A DNA stretch of 33,051 nucleotides, from positions 979,824-1,012,874 of the forward strand of contig FP929036.1 of the NCBI GenBank assembly GCA_000209815.1, in the 5' to 3' direction. The notes beneath the pieces are model-generated. The model was not told the DNA's origin. It worked only from the letters and a program-made list of their open reading frames with translations, and ran no database searches. The stretch's first letter is position 1, and each line of letters opens with the position of its first letter. Positions 7,962 through 16,957 of the stretch are shown here, in pieces. The stretch comes from Butyrivibrio fibrisolvens 16/4. GTDB lineage: Bacteria > Bacillota > Clostridia > Lachnospirales > Lachnospiraceae. Position numbers and translations under genes: made by a program.

Positions 7962-9510
7962 TGGGAAAAGCAGTTGGTAGCTCAAAGTTAGGCGAGCTTT
8001 ATAGCGGTGATAAAAAAGTATTTAAGCATCGTGAGTGGAGAGGTGTAAGGGATACATTTTACGATTACACCAGATGGCTTGGCATCATAGCAATGCTTGG
8101 CAAGTTCATGCTTCACCCAAAGAATGTAAAGGGATTTTTCAGATATCGTTGGATGCTCAATTATTTAGCAGTGCCAATGATGATAGATAAGCATTCAATG
8201 GGCCTTCGTGGTCCACAGCTTCGTATCTGCCGTGAGGAATACGATTTAGTTGCATCGGACGTTGCAAAGCTTCTTACTAAGATTTTTTCAATGGATCAGA
8301 ATCTAGGAGCAAGCCCAGAAAAGTCAAAGCATGTTGTCCTAATGGACGAAAATGAAATGACAAATATTATGTGCGGTTTCCCAAATCTTGAGGGACTCAG
8401 CTGGGAGACAGCAAGCTGTTATGTATGTGTTCTTCTTCAGGGAGACGCTATGACACATTACCTTGATGTTGTTCAGGAATGTGGTATGCCAGGTGATGTT
8501 TGCCCTATGCCAGCATCAGAGGCAGGCATATGTATCGATGGAGATATGCCAATCTTTGGTAAGTGTGCCGTTCAGTGTAACACTACCTGTGATGGTTCCC
8601 TTATGGGAAATGGTGTTATTTCCAGAGCTCTTGAGAGAAATGGTATTCCAGTTCATCAGCTGGCTACACCACTTCGTCACACAGAGCCAGGCGTTCAGGA
8701 GTATGCAGCTCAGGAGGTTAGAAATGCCATTGCTTTCATCGAGGAGCAGACTGGTGAAAAGTTCGATTGGGATTACTACTTCGAGTGCGCAAAGCGCATC
8801 AACATAGGTGCTCGCGAGTGTACAGAGTGGCTGGAGCTTTCAAAAACAGATTATCCACAGGTAATCGGAAATAACATCCTGCTTTATCGTGAGACAGAGT
8901 ATATGGCAATCGCTGGTAAGGTTCCAGCCTTCGCCGAGCTTGATAAAAAGATTACTAAGATGGCTACAGAGGCCTACAGAAAAAGACAATGCTTGCTAAG
9001 GAATACCGTCATCGTGCTGTAATCTGGGGCGTTCAGTCTCAGTTCTATACCGATTTCGTGGCATGGCTTTTGAACTGTTGGGGAATTCTTCCACTTTTCG
9101 ATATGCTTACAATGGTTTCCCTTGATCCTATTTCAGAGGACGACAAGGAGCAGGCATATTACGATATGGCTCACCAGTACGAGAACATGATTATGAGAAA
9201 CCGTACTCACGGTGGCTACGAGGTTCTTCTTGATGCTCTTTGGAGATATTGCGAGGAGTTCAATGCAGATATGGTTATCCTTTGGGAGCACATTGCCTGC
9301 AAGGCTCTTGATGGTATGCACGGAATGTTTGAGGAGCAGGCCAGAGCCCACGGCATCAAGCTTGTTTGGGTAAACCACGACCTTTACGACCCACGTGTCA
9401 TCCCACGTAAGAACCTTCGCCAGGATGTAAACCGCTATATGCGAAGCGTATTACGTGAAGAACCGTTAGATCCTACATTAGAGGACTACGATGATACTAA
9501 CCTATGGTAA
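7961..9510 (+). CDS. 2-hydroxyacyl-CoA dehydratase-like large subunit, second copy (frameshifted)
   Basis: A second, longer member of the dehydratase-subunit superfamily. As given, the frame stops at 9022 and a second frame runs from 8989 to 9510. One added base near 8980-8989 (A-run AAAAAGACAA) joins them into 516 aa without a gap. The N-terminal half is cysteine-rich, with ETASCYVC, GDVCPMPASEAGIC and KCAVQCNTTC, which would suit Fe-S ligation. The C-terminal half has the fold-typical VIWGVQSQFYTDFVAWLLN and WEHIACKALDGMHG stretches. It pairs with the first subunit upstream and the activase downstream. The cysteine richness is more than in the classical HgdA or FldC subunits as I recall them. 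Its exact orthologous group is uncertain. Confidence 0.8.
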
Positions 9511-9526
9511 TAAGGAGAATAGAAAG

Positions 9527-10318
9527 ATGAAATATTTTGGTGGATGTGATTCCGGTTCTACATACACAAAGTGTGTGATTATAGATGAAAATGGCAAGAT
9601 GGTAGCAGATGTTACTCTTAAGAGTCGCATTAATGCAGTTCTTTCTTGCCAGGATGCTTTGGACCAGGCAGTGGCACAGGTTCCAGATTTAAATAGTGCA
9701 AAGGACCTTACATATCTTGTAGGTACAGGTTATGGCCGTAACAAGGTTCCTTTCGCAGATGAGAACATTTCAGAGATTAGCTGTCACGCTATGGGCGTAC
9801 ACGTAGCTGATCCAGAGGTAAAAGCAATCATCGATATCGGTGGACAGGACGTAAAGGGTATCGCTGTTGATGTTGATGGAACAGTTCTTAACTTTGCTAT
9901 GAATGATAAATGTGCTGCTGGTACAGGACGTTTCTTCGAGGCAATGGCTAGAGCCTTCGAGATGGATTTGGATGAATTCTCAAATCTTTCACTTAAGGCA
10001 AAGAATGTGATTCCAATTACTGCTCAGTGCACAGTTTTCGCAGAGTCAGAGGTTATCTCTCTTGTAGGTGAGGGCAAGCCTATGGACGAAATCGCAGCAG
10101 GTATCGAGCTTTCAGTTGCAAAGCGTTGCTTCGTAATGTCAAAGAAGGCTGGTGCAGTTGATAAGATTACACTTACAGGTGGTTGTGCAAAGAATGCAGG
10201 ACTTAAGGCTGCCATCGAGCAGGTACTTAAGCTCAAGGTTATCGACCTTCCAATCGACCCACAGCTTATGGGAGCTCTCGGTGCCGCAGAATTTGCAAGA
10301 CAGAAAGGAAATAGATAA
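9527..10318 (+). CDS. Acyl-CoA dehydratase activase (HgdC/BadF-type ASKHA ATPase)
   Basis: A 263-aa ATPase of the acetate/sugar kinase-Hsc70-actin fold that hydrolyses ATP to push a low-potential electron into a dehydratase-type partner. Seen in order are GCDSGSTYTKCVIID (phosphate 1), VGTGYGR, DIGGQDVKGIAVD (phosphate 2), and NDKCAAGTGRFFE and CTVFAESE. The Cys of the last two ligate the [4Fe-4S] cluster shared across the dimer. TGGCAKNAG is the adenosine motif. The frame extends to an ATG at 9491 inside the previous gene, but the ATG at 9527 follows TAAGGAGAATAG at proper distance and gives the usual N-terminus. It overlaps the next gene's start at TAATG. The call is firm; the partner is inferred to be the two upstream subunits. 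Confidence 0.93.
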   Translation: MKYFGGCDSGSTYTKCVIIDENGKMVADVTLKSRINAVLSCQDALDQAVAQVPDLNSAKDLTYLVGTGYGRNKVPFADENISEISCHAMGVHVADPEVKAIIDIGGQDVKGIAVDVDGTVLNFAMNDKCAAGTGRFFEAMARAFEMDLDEFSNLSLKAKNVIPITAQCTVFAESEVISLVGEGKPMDEIAAGIELSVAKRCFVMSKKAGAVDKITLTGGCAKNAGLKAAIEQVLKLKVIDLPIDPQLMGALGAAEFARQKGNR

Positions 10319-10476
10319 TGTTAAAAGTATTATTAATTATCGCAATCGTATTTGTGTGCTTGTTTGTACTTTCATTTATTGTGTATTTCTTCAATCTCGA
10401 TATGAAGCTTACCAGCGCTATTCAGCCTTTACTTGCTAAGCACTATGATAAGATTAAGAGAAATAGAAAGATTTAA
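10318..10476 (+). CDS. Small single-span membrane protein, 52 aa
   Basis: A 52-aa ORF beginning MLKVLLIIAIVFVCLFVLSF. It has one N-terminal hydrophobic segment of about 23 residues and a basic C-terminus ending KIKRNRKI. The start overlaps the activase stop (TAATG) and AAAGGAA lies 8 bases before it. The stop is 3 bases before the next ATG. This tight packing in the operon argues that it is a real gene. I know no family for it. It may tether or assemble the redox complex at the membrane, which is speculation. Confidence 0.75.
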   Translation: MLKVLLIIAIVFVCLFVLSFIVYFFNLDMKLTSAIQPLLAKHYDKIKRNRKI

Positions 10477-10479
10477 TAA

Positions 10480-11223
10480 ATGAAGCTATATGATGAAAGC
10501 ATTAAGGAGTTGCTAGCAGGGATTGATATGACCTCAGCCAAGAAGCTTGATATCGTAAATGCGGATTGGGAAGATGTGGGTGACCACAATCTTATTCTTC
10601 GAGCAGATATGGCCTATGAGCTTGGTGGAGGAACATTTCCTGCAGTAAGTGGTATGGCTGTCACCTGCAATGATGAATTCGTAAATACGGATGAGGTACT
10701 ATTGATTGGACCAGACCTTGATGAAATAAAGGCTGATGCGCCTTACGCTAGAATCGCTATTGTAAAGGTGGCAGAGGATAGTCTTGGGGACGGCAACACA
10801 CTCTACAATGCTATTAGAAAAATCGAATATGTAAGGTATCACATAAATCCAGAGGGCTATATGACACGCGTCTCTGCATCTAACAACAGAGAACCGGTTC
10901 GCGTTGGCAAGGCTGCTCTTGATAAAGGACTTAATTTTGCTAAGGTCGGCAAATTGTTTTTGGATACCTACCACGAAAACAGAAATATTGAAGCTGTAAA
11001 GCTCATATTTATAACTGCGCCGGATTTTGACTACAAGTCATTATCTGATCAGGCAAAGCATCTTGAAGATATCACTGGCACGATAGATCATATCTTCAAG
11101 AATGTGATGATGGATTGCGGAAGTTGCTCGCTGCAGAAAATCTGCGACGAAGTCGAAGGTTTACGTGAGCTACATTTCCAGGAATTAAAGAAAGGGAGTA
11201 TTAATAATGCCAGAAATGAGTAA
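10480..11223 (+). CDS. Acetyl-CoA synthase beta-subunit-like protein lacking the A-cluster domain
   Basis: A 247-aa soluble protein. The run DEVLLIGPDLDEIKADA, then EYVRYHINPEGYMTRVS, then RVGKAALDKGLNFAKVGKLF and KLIFITAPD follows the order of motifs I recall from the middle part of the CODH/ACS beta subunit (AcsB/CdhC). The C-terminal A-cluster domain, with its CTLCQ and CGCFE motifs that bind nickel, is absent. Instead the protein ends with MMDCGSCSLQKIC (Cys213, 216, 222), a possible small Fe-S or metal site. It sits between the activase and the oxidoreductase, overlapping the latter by 17 bases. The relation to ACS is from memory of the family and should be treated as probable. Its role could be a docking or electron-transfer subunit. 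Confidence 0.65.
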   Translation: MKLYDESIKELLAGIDMTSAKKLDIVNADWEDVGDHNLILRADMAYELGGGTFPAVSGMAVTCNDEFVNTDEVLLIGPDLDEIKADAPYARIAIVKVAEDSLGDGNTLYNAIRKIEYVRYHINPEGYMTRVSASNNREPVRVGKAALDKGLNFAKVGKLFLDTYHENRNIEAVKLIFITAPDFDYKSLSDQAKHLEDITGTIDHIFKNVMMDCGSCSLQKICDEVEGLRELHFQELKKGSINNARNE

Positions 11224-14088
11224 AGCAATTATCCCACCACATATGGGGGATAAGGAGCCAAGCAAGAAGATTATCGAGCTTGGAAGAAAGATTACAGACG
11301 TTATGCCACACAAGATGTTTGGCGTAAAGGTAGAGGACCCAGAGTACTGGGGTCTTGCAGAAATCGTAACAGAGGAGATGGCTGAAGTTGGTCTTACAAT
11401 GAAGGTTCGTCACCACTATACATTTGAGGATCTCTGCAAAATGAACCCTGAGAAGGCAAAAGATAAAGAGGCTTTTCAGAAGTTACTTGATGATATGAGC
11501 TATATCGGACTTTTAGAGTACGACTATGGCAATCACTACGATCACAACGGACGTACAGCTCCACAGTCAGAGAGAAGATACACACTTCCTATCTTCGTTC
11601 CAGGTTCTGCAGAGCTTTTCAACATGGAAGAGTCAGTTCCAGGTGAGCGTTCAAACAATAGATTAAAGCAGCATCCAGCTGTTGCATCATTCTTTGAGAG
11701 AATGACATTTATGCCACTTGATGGATTAACACACCTTATCCCACCAGGAGGTGCTGGCGTAGGTATGCACGTTATTCCTGTAGAGAAGGCTATCGAGTTT
11801 GAAAATGAGAAGCTTGACCTCGAGCAGATTTCATACTGGCTCAAGAAATACGAAGGACACATCGGTGTAGGCCAGTGTTCATGCCGTGTATCACGTGCCT
11901 GCCTTGAAGAAGGTTGCGGTGATGACGAGATGAACTGGTGTATTGGTCTTGGTGATTTCGCTGATTACTGCCGTGAGACTGGTAAGGGTCACGATATCAC
12001 ATACGAAGAGGCTATGCGTATCGTTGAGCGTGCTGAGACACTTGGTTACGTTCACCAGATCACAAACATTGACGGCGAAAACAAGATTTTTGGTCTTTGC
12101 AACTGTAACGTAAATATTTGTAACGCACTTCGTACATCACAGCTTTTCAACACACCTAACATGTCACGTTCAGCTTACACAGCTCACGTAGAAGCTGAAA
12201 AGTGCGTAGCTTGTGGTAAGTGCGTAGAATACTGCCCAGCTGGTGCAGTTAAGCTTGGTCAGAAGCTTTGCAAGAAGGACGGCTCACAGGTAGAGTATCC
12301 AAAGGTAGTTCTTCCAGACAGAGTTCACTGGGGCAAGGATAAATATGACGAGGATTATCGTGATAACAACCGTAAGAACTGCTACGAAACAGGTACAGCT
12401 CCATGTAAGGTAGCTTGTCCTGCACACGTTTCTGTTCAGGGTTATGTAAACATGGCTAAGGAAGGCAGATACGAGGATGCTCTTGCTCTTATCAAGAAGG
12501 ACAACCCATTCCCAGCTATCTGCGGCCGTGTATGTAACAAGAGATGTGAGGCTGCTTGTACACGTGGTACTATCGATGCACCAGTTGCTATCGACGATAT
12601 CAAGAAGTTTATTGCTGAGCGCGATCTTCACGCTGAGACAAGATACATCCCACCAATCGATATCCCTTCAAACCGTTTAACACAGTGGGATGACAAGATT
12701 GCAATCATCGGTTCAGGTCCTGCAGGTCTTTCTTGTGCTTACTATCTTGCAACAAAGGGCTACAAGCCAACAGTATTTGAAAAGAACAGCCGTCCAGGTG
12801 GTATGCTCACATGGGGTATCCCAACATGGAAGCTTGAGAAGGATGTTGTTGAGGCTGAAATCGATGTTATCCGTCAGCTTGGCGTAGAGATTAAGTGCAA
12901 CGTTGAAGTTGGTAAGGACATCACTCTTGATGAGCTTCGTGCACAGGGTTTCAAGGCATTCTATGTTGCAATCGGATGCCAGGGCGGAAAGATTCCACCA
13001 ATCCCTGGAACAGATGCAAAGGACGGTATCGACATCGCTGTTACATTCCTTCACAAGGCACTTGAGGATCAGAGCCAGAAGATGGATGGAAACGTAGTAG
13101 TTGTTGGTGGTGGTAACGTTGCTATCGACTGCGTACGTACAGCTGCTAGATTTGGCGCAGGCAACCCTCAGATGTTCTGCCTTGAGGCAAGAGATGAGAT
13201 GCCAGCTAACAATATCGAAATCACAGAGACACTTGAAGAAGATATCGCAATCAACAATGGTTGGGGTCCAAAGGAAATCCTTAAGGATGCTGAGGGTAAC
13301 GTATCTGGTATTGTATTCAAGAAGTGTACATCTGTTAAGGATGCTGAAGGCAAGTTCAATCCACAGTACGATGAGAACGAGACAATGACTGTAGAGTGCA
13401 AGCACATCATCTTCGCTATCGGTCAGGGTATCGAGTGGGGCGGACTCCTCGGTGATGGTAAGGAAAAGTAGAGTTCTGGCATGGCAACTACCCAGTAGCT
13501 GACAAGCTTACATACCAGACAGCACAGCCAGATATCTTCGTTGGTGGTGATGTTTATTCTGGTCCTAAGTTCGCTATTGACGCTATCGAGGCAGGTAAGT
13601 GCGCTGCAGATTCTCTCCACAGATTCGTACAGCCAGGCTGCTCTATGACAATCGGTAAGAATCGTCGTGATTTTATTGAGCTTGACAAAGACAACATTCA
13701 TGTGGAAGAATATGACACAGCAGGACGTAATGAGCCAGCTATTGATACAAGCATTGATATGAAGCATTCATTCCGTGATGCTCACCTTACACTTACAGAG
13801 GAGCAGGTTAAGGCAGAGGCTAGCCGTTGCCTTAAGTGTGGTGCATCTGTAGTAGATGAGAATAAGTGTATTGGATGTGGTGTCTGCACAACTAAGTGTG
13901 CCTTCGACGCTATCCACCTTCACAGAACTCATCCAGAGTGCACACACATGGTACCTTCTGAAGATAAGTTCAAGCATATCGGTGCTTATGCTATTAAACG
14001 TGCCGCTAAGATCGCCTTCTCAAAGAAGAGCGAAGCAGAAAAGGCAGCAGAAAAGGCACACAAGGAGTATAAGCGTAGCCAGAAATAA
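11207..14088 (+). CDS. Multi-[Fe-S] FAD-dependent NAD(P) oxidoreductase, GltD-like (frameshifted)
   Basis: A large cytosolic flavoprotein, 960 aa after repair. The N-terminal half has Cys-rich segments CSCRVSRACLEEGC and CNCNVNIC, then a ferredoxin motif CVACGKCVEYCP. A GltD-type part follows: CKVACP and CGRVCNKRCEAAC for Fe-S, the FAD dinucleotide site IIGSGPAGLSCAYYLA, and an NAD(P) site VVGGGNVAIDCVRTAARFGA. As given, the frame stops at 13471. One more A in the run 13464-13467 restores EFWHGNYPVADKLTYQTAQP and continues through GGDVYSGPKFAIDAIEAG to a C-terminal CIGCGVCTTKCAFDAI ferredoxin domain. The likely role is NAD(P)H oxidation and passing electrons to the activase and dehydratase-like subunits, perhaps with bifurcation. 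Codon use is highly biased, like aspS. Confidence 0.85.
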
Positions 14089-14107
14089 TACTTGGTTACG
14101 GTAGTGA

Positions 14108-14266
14108 GCTGTACGTATACGAAACAACACAACCTAGGCAAGCGCGAGCAGGGGATACCGTGCCGAGCGAGGGAGGATCTACGCCGGCGGGAGGACCATC
14201 GCGAGAGTGCGGAGGGTGCCCTGCGGGAGCATGAAAAACTTAGAAGTTTCGTATACATAACACAGC
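14108..14266 (+). other. GC-rich hairpin element between oxidoreductase gene and hypA
   Basis: A 159-base element closed by a perfect 11-bp stem GTATACGAAAC/GTTTCGTATAC (14115-14125, 14246-14256) and an outer GCTGT/ACAGC (14108-14112, 14262-14266). The interior (about 14134-14231) is strikingly GC-rich beside its AT-rich surroundings, with GCAGGG/CCCTGC (14148-14153, 14219-14224) and a GC-GCGA-GC loop near 14142-14149. It has no convincing ORF. Like copies A and B it ends about 30 bases before the next start codon, but the core sequence is not the same. It may be a mobile palindromic element or a leader RNA. Confidence 0.55.
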
Positions 14267-14295
14267 GGGCTTATTTAGAAAGGGTAGTATAAATA

Positions 14296-14640
14296 ATGCA
14301 TGAATTAGGTATTGTGTTTCATGTAGCGAAACAGGTAGAGGAAGTTGCTATTGAGAACAACGCAGAGCACATCAATGAGGTAGTGCTCTCAATCGGTGAG
14401 GTTTCCACAGTCATTCCAGATTATTTGATTGACTGCTGGGCTTGGAATGCGAAAAAGTATCCAAGACTTGATGGCAGCAAGCTCACTTGCGAAATAATTA
14501 AGGCTGTGACCTTCTGCGAGGATTGCAAGCAGGAGTACGAGACAGTTGCCTATGGAAAGACTTGTCCACATTGTGGAAGCGGCAACACATATCTTGTCAC
14601 AGGAAATGAAGTTATACTTAAAGAAGTTATAGCGGACTAA
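14296..14640 (+). CDS. hypA: Nickel metallochaperone HypA
   Basis: A 114-aa protein that hands nickel to hydrogenase or, in some organisms, urease maturation. It begins with the invariant nickel-binding MHE and has the structural zinc site CEDC (74, 77) and CPHC (90, 93). Length is normal. It is the last gene of the operon, preceded by AAAGGGTAG and followed by a strong terminator. HypB and hydrogenase genes are not in the window. Its place beside a CooC-type ATPase suggests nickel delivery to a product of this operon, which is inference. Confidence 0.94.
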   Translation: MHELGIVFHVAKQVEEVAIENNAEHINEVVLSIGEVSTVIPDYLIDCWAWNAKKYPRLDGSKLTCEIIKAVTFCEDCKQEYETVAYGKTCPHCGSGNTYLVTGNEVILKEVIAD

Positions 14641-14643
14641 TCA

Positions 14644-14676
14644 AAGAGCCACGGATTTCCCGTGGCTCTTATTTTG
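14644..14676 (+). terminator. Intrinsic terminator closing the redox operon
   Basis: Perfect 10-bp stem AAGAGCCACG/CGTGGCTCTT (14644-14653, 14661-14670) with a 7-base loop, followed by ATTTTG. Confidence 0.9.
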
Positions 14677-14696
14677 TCATCTTGAATATAAATCCA

Positions 14697-14725
14697 TTGC
14701 GCACAATCAAATATTATTATATACT
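14697..14725 (+). promoter_or_regulatory. Promoter of the CcdA-TlpA gene with overlapping palindromic motif
   Basis: TTGCGC (14697-14702), a 17-base gap and TATACT (14720-14725). The -35 lies inside ATTGCGCACAATCAA (14696-14710), a near-palindrome (ATTG-CGCA-CAAT) that recurs exactly at 19625-19639 before the DtxR-type gene. A regulator binding there would block this promoter. MarR-type proteins are known to bind sites of this general shape, but the actual factor is not known. Confidence 0.6.
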
Positions 14726-14751
14726 TAGAAAAAATGATTATGAGGTGCAAA

Positions 14752-16032
14752 ATGAGTATAGTATCAGTTTTTATAGAAGGCTTGCTTAGCTTTTTCTCCC
14801 CATGTGTATTGCCGCTGATTCCCGTGTACATTGGTTATTTGTCTGGTGGCACATTAAAGACTACAGGGGATGGTCACATGGTTTATGATAGGAAAAAGGT
14901 CGTCATTAATACTATTTTCTTCGTCATTGGAATTAGTATGGCATTCTTTGTGCTGGGATTTGGTATCAGTGCAGTAGGTCGTTTCTTTAGTGGTTATCAG
15001 ATGATTTTTGCCAGAGCAGGTGGCATTATCATTGTTTTATTTGGTTTGTATCAGCTAGGGTTCCTAGGGACAAATAGAATCCTCAGTGGAGATTACAGAC
15101 TTCCTGTTCAGTTTGAAAAGATGACAATGTCACCAATCACTGCTATATTGATGGGATTTGTAATCAGCTTCGCCTGGACCCCTTGCATTGGTCCTGTGCT
15201 TTCATCAGTGCTTATTATGGCAGCCACAGCAGGCTCTTCGGCAAATGGATTCGGGCTTATCGCAGTATATACATTAGGCTATATTATTCCATTTATTTTA
15301 GTAGGATTCTTTACTAACACACTGCTTAATTTCTTTTCAAAGCATAAGGGTGTTGTTAAATACACTGTAAAAATCGGTGGTGTTATACTTATCGTAATGG
15401 GTCTAATGATGTTCACAGGAAAGATGAATAGCATTACTAGCTATCTGTCTTCTGTATCAGGAAGCAATATTGCCTCAGAACCTACCGTGGAGGAAAAATC
15501 TGACGTAGTGGAAATCCCAGATGAAACCGTGGAAGAGGATGCTGTAGTGGAAGAGGAGCCTGATGCTGACGAAGCTGCTACTGAAAAGATTGCAGCCCCA
15601 GATTTCACATTGACAGACCAGTATGGAAATACTCATAGTCTTTCAGATTATAAAGGCAAAATCATTTTTCTTAATTTCTGGGCTACATGGTGCCCTCCTT
15701 GTAGAGCAGAGATGCCAGATATTCAGGCTCTTTATGAAGAATACCAGAAGATGGATGACCCTGATGTTGTAATCCTCGGCGTGGCTTTTCCAAACTACGG
15801 TAAGGAACAGAGCGTGGAGGGCATTACACAGTTTTTAGATGAGAATGGCTACACTTATCCAGTGCTTATGGATACAGAAGCGTCACTTGTTTTGCCATAC
15901 TACATCACAGCATATCCAACCACCTTTATGATAGACCCTGATGGAAATGTGCTAGGCTACCTACCAGGTGGAATGACAAGAGACATTATGGAAAATGTAA
16001 TAGAGCAGGCTAGAGAGGCTAGCTATAAATAA
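14752..16032 (+). CDS. CcdA-TlpA fusion: membrane thiol-electron carrier with thioredoxin domain
   Basis: A 426-aa fusion. Residues 1 to about 235 form a CcdA/DsbD-beta type membrane domain with six hydrophobic segments and the two conserved motifs FFSPCVLPL (Cys18) and AWTPCIGP, which carry electrons across the membrane. An acidic, Glu/Asp/Val-rich linker (about 245-283) leads to an extracytoplasmic TlpA/ResA-type thioredoxin domain with NFWATWCPPCRAEMP (Cys314, Cys317) and a cis-Pro region AYPTTFMIDPDG. It would move reducing power from cytosolic thioredoxin to outside protein disulfides. The frame extends to an ATG at 14734, but GAGGTG before the ATG at 14752 gives the usual N-terminus. 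It is a single gene with its own promoter. Confidence 0.92.
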   Translation: MSIVSVFIEGLLSFFSPCVLPLIPVYIGYLSGGTLKTTGDGHMVYDRKKVVINTIFFVIGISMAFFVLGFGISAVGRFFSGYQMIFARAGGIIIVLFGLYQLGFLGTNRILSGDYRLPVQFEKMTMSPITAILMGFVISFAWTPCIGPVLSSVLIMAATAGSSANGFGLIAVYTLGYIIPFILVGFFTNTLLNFFSKHKGVVKYTVKIGGVILIVMGLMMFTGKMNSITSYLSSVSGSNIASEPTVEEKSDVVEIPDETVEEDAVVEEEPDADEAATEKIAAPDFTLTDQYGNTHSLSDYKGKIIFLNFWATWCPPCRAEMPDIQALYEEYQKMDDPDVVILGVAFPNYGKEQSVEGITQFLDENGYTYPVLMDTEASLVLPYYITAYPTTFMIDPDGNVLGYLPGGMTRDIMENVIEQAREASYK

Positions 16033-16050
16033 CTGTCTTATAGAAGTTTT

Positions 16051-16835
16051 TTACTTATACAGCTTTTTTACAACAGAATCTGGCACTTCAAAATGTTGAT
16101 AATCTTTGGAATTTTTCCAAGCTCCACCCCACTGAAAACCGTGGGCAATAAAGAGCTGATATGCCAAATCATTTTCATCTATTTTGTATGGGAAATCCTG
16201 GCTGCGGTCTACGTAATCGGCTGCATTGGCTGGCTCAATGGAAAGCTTTCCATTAACAGTTTTTACATATGGATTGTACAAGGTGTTAATATCCATTGCC
16301 AGACCATAGCCGTGCTTTGAAATCTTGGTTGTGTGGCTGATAAATCTAAAATTGAAGCTTGATGAGTTATTGTCTGCCATCGAACGTTCATCATCAGCAT
16401 AATACTCATCTACAAGCTTTATTTTCTCTATAGGATATTTAGCTTCGTATAGTGCCTGGAAAATTTCCAGCAAATCATCTGCAATATATTTGTTGCAGAT
16501 AATTTCACCTTCATGGGACTCTCCATCAAAGCCTACGTGTAGTACATGAAGATATCGTAAATCCGACACAGGCACAGTGCAGTCGTCCTTATAGGACTTT
16601 CCTTTTATTCTAGCGAAGATCTCACTATTCTTGTCAAATTCAATAGAGTAGAAATCCTTATTCTCTTTTGATTCTTCCTGGTTCATATTATTTTCCTTTG
16701 ATGATACTTTTTTGAAGTTTGATTAACTATAGTGTTATTATCCTTTGAAGTTTTTGCTTTTGAATTCTGCATACCGCCGCAGGTTGTGAAAATCAGGCAT
16801 CCTGCAAACAATAAGGCAATTATTTTTTTCCTCAT
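16051..16835 (-). CDS. M15-family (VanY/CwlK-like) peptidase lipoprotein, frameshifted
   Basis: A predicted surface lipoprotein with a D-Ala-D-Ala carboxypeptidase/endopeptidase domain acting on cell-wall peptides. The open frame starts at 16686, but the reading frame from ATG 16835 (MRKKIIALLFAGC, with GTGGGAAT upstream) gives a signal peptide and a lipobox-like FTTC. It joins the main frame if one base is added to the six-base run at 16708-16713, giving 261 aa. Zinc-site motifs SKHGYGLAMDIN (HxxxxxxD type) and DYQHFE are intact, and WGGAW precedes the last one as in M15C enzymes. Its upstream region holds a 73-bp tandem repeat array. Confidence 0.83.
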
Positions 16836-16957
16836 ATTCCCACATCTTTCAATCACATTTATATAGGCCGTTGATTTCCTAGGAAGACAAGCTCCTTTTC
16901 TGTATTGATTCTATCATTATTCAAGGTCTAGGGGCAGAGTATCTTTTGTTTTTTGAA

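Noticed and set aside
12713-13405. A 230-aa open frame on the minus strand opposite the oxidoreductase gene
   Set aside because: It lies wholly antisense to a strongly conserved, codon-biased gene, and reads as Leu/Cys-rich sequence of no family. It is a shadow of the codon bias.
3917-14266. Hairpin elements as insertion sequences
   Set aside because: They encode no transposase and show no visible target duplication. A non-autonomous mobile element remains possible but is not shown.
14092-14292. ORFs on both strands through the GC-rich island
   Set aside because: Arg-rich low-complexity translations typical of GC-rich noncoding DNA, without ribosome sites; the hairpin structure explains the sequence better.
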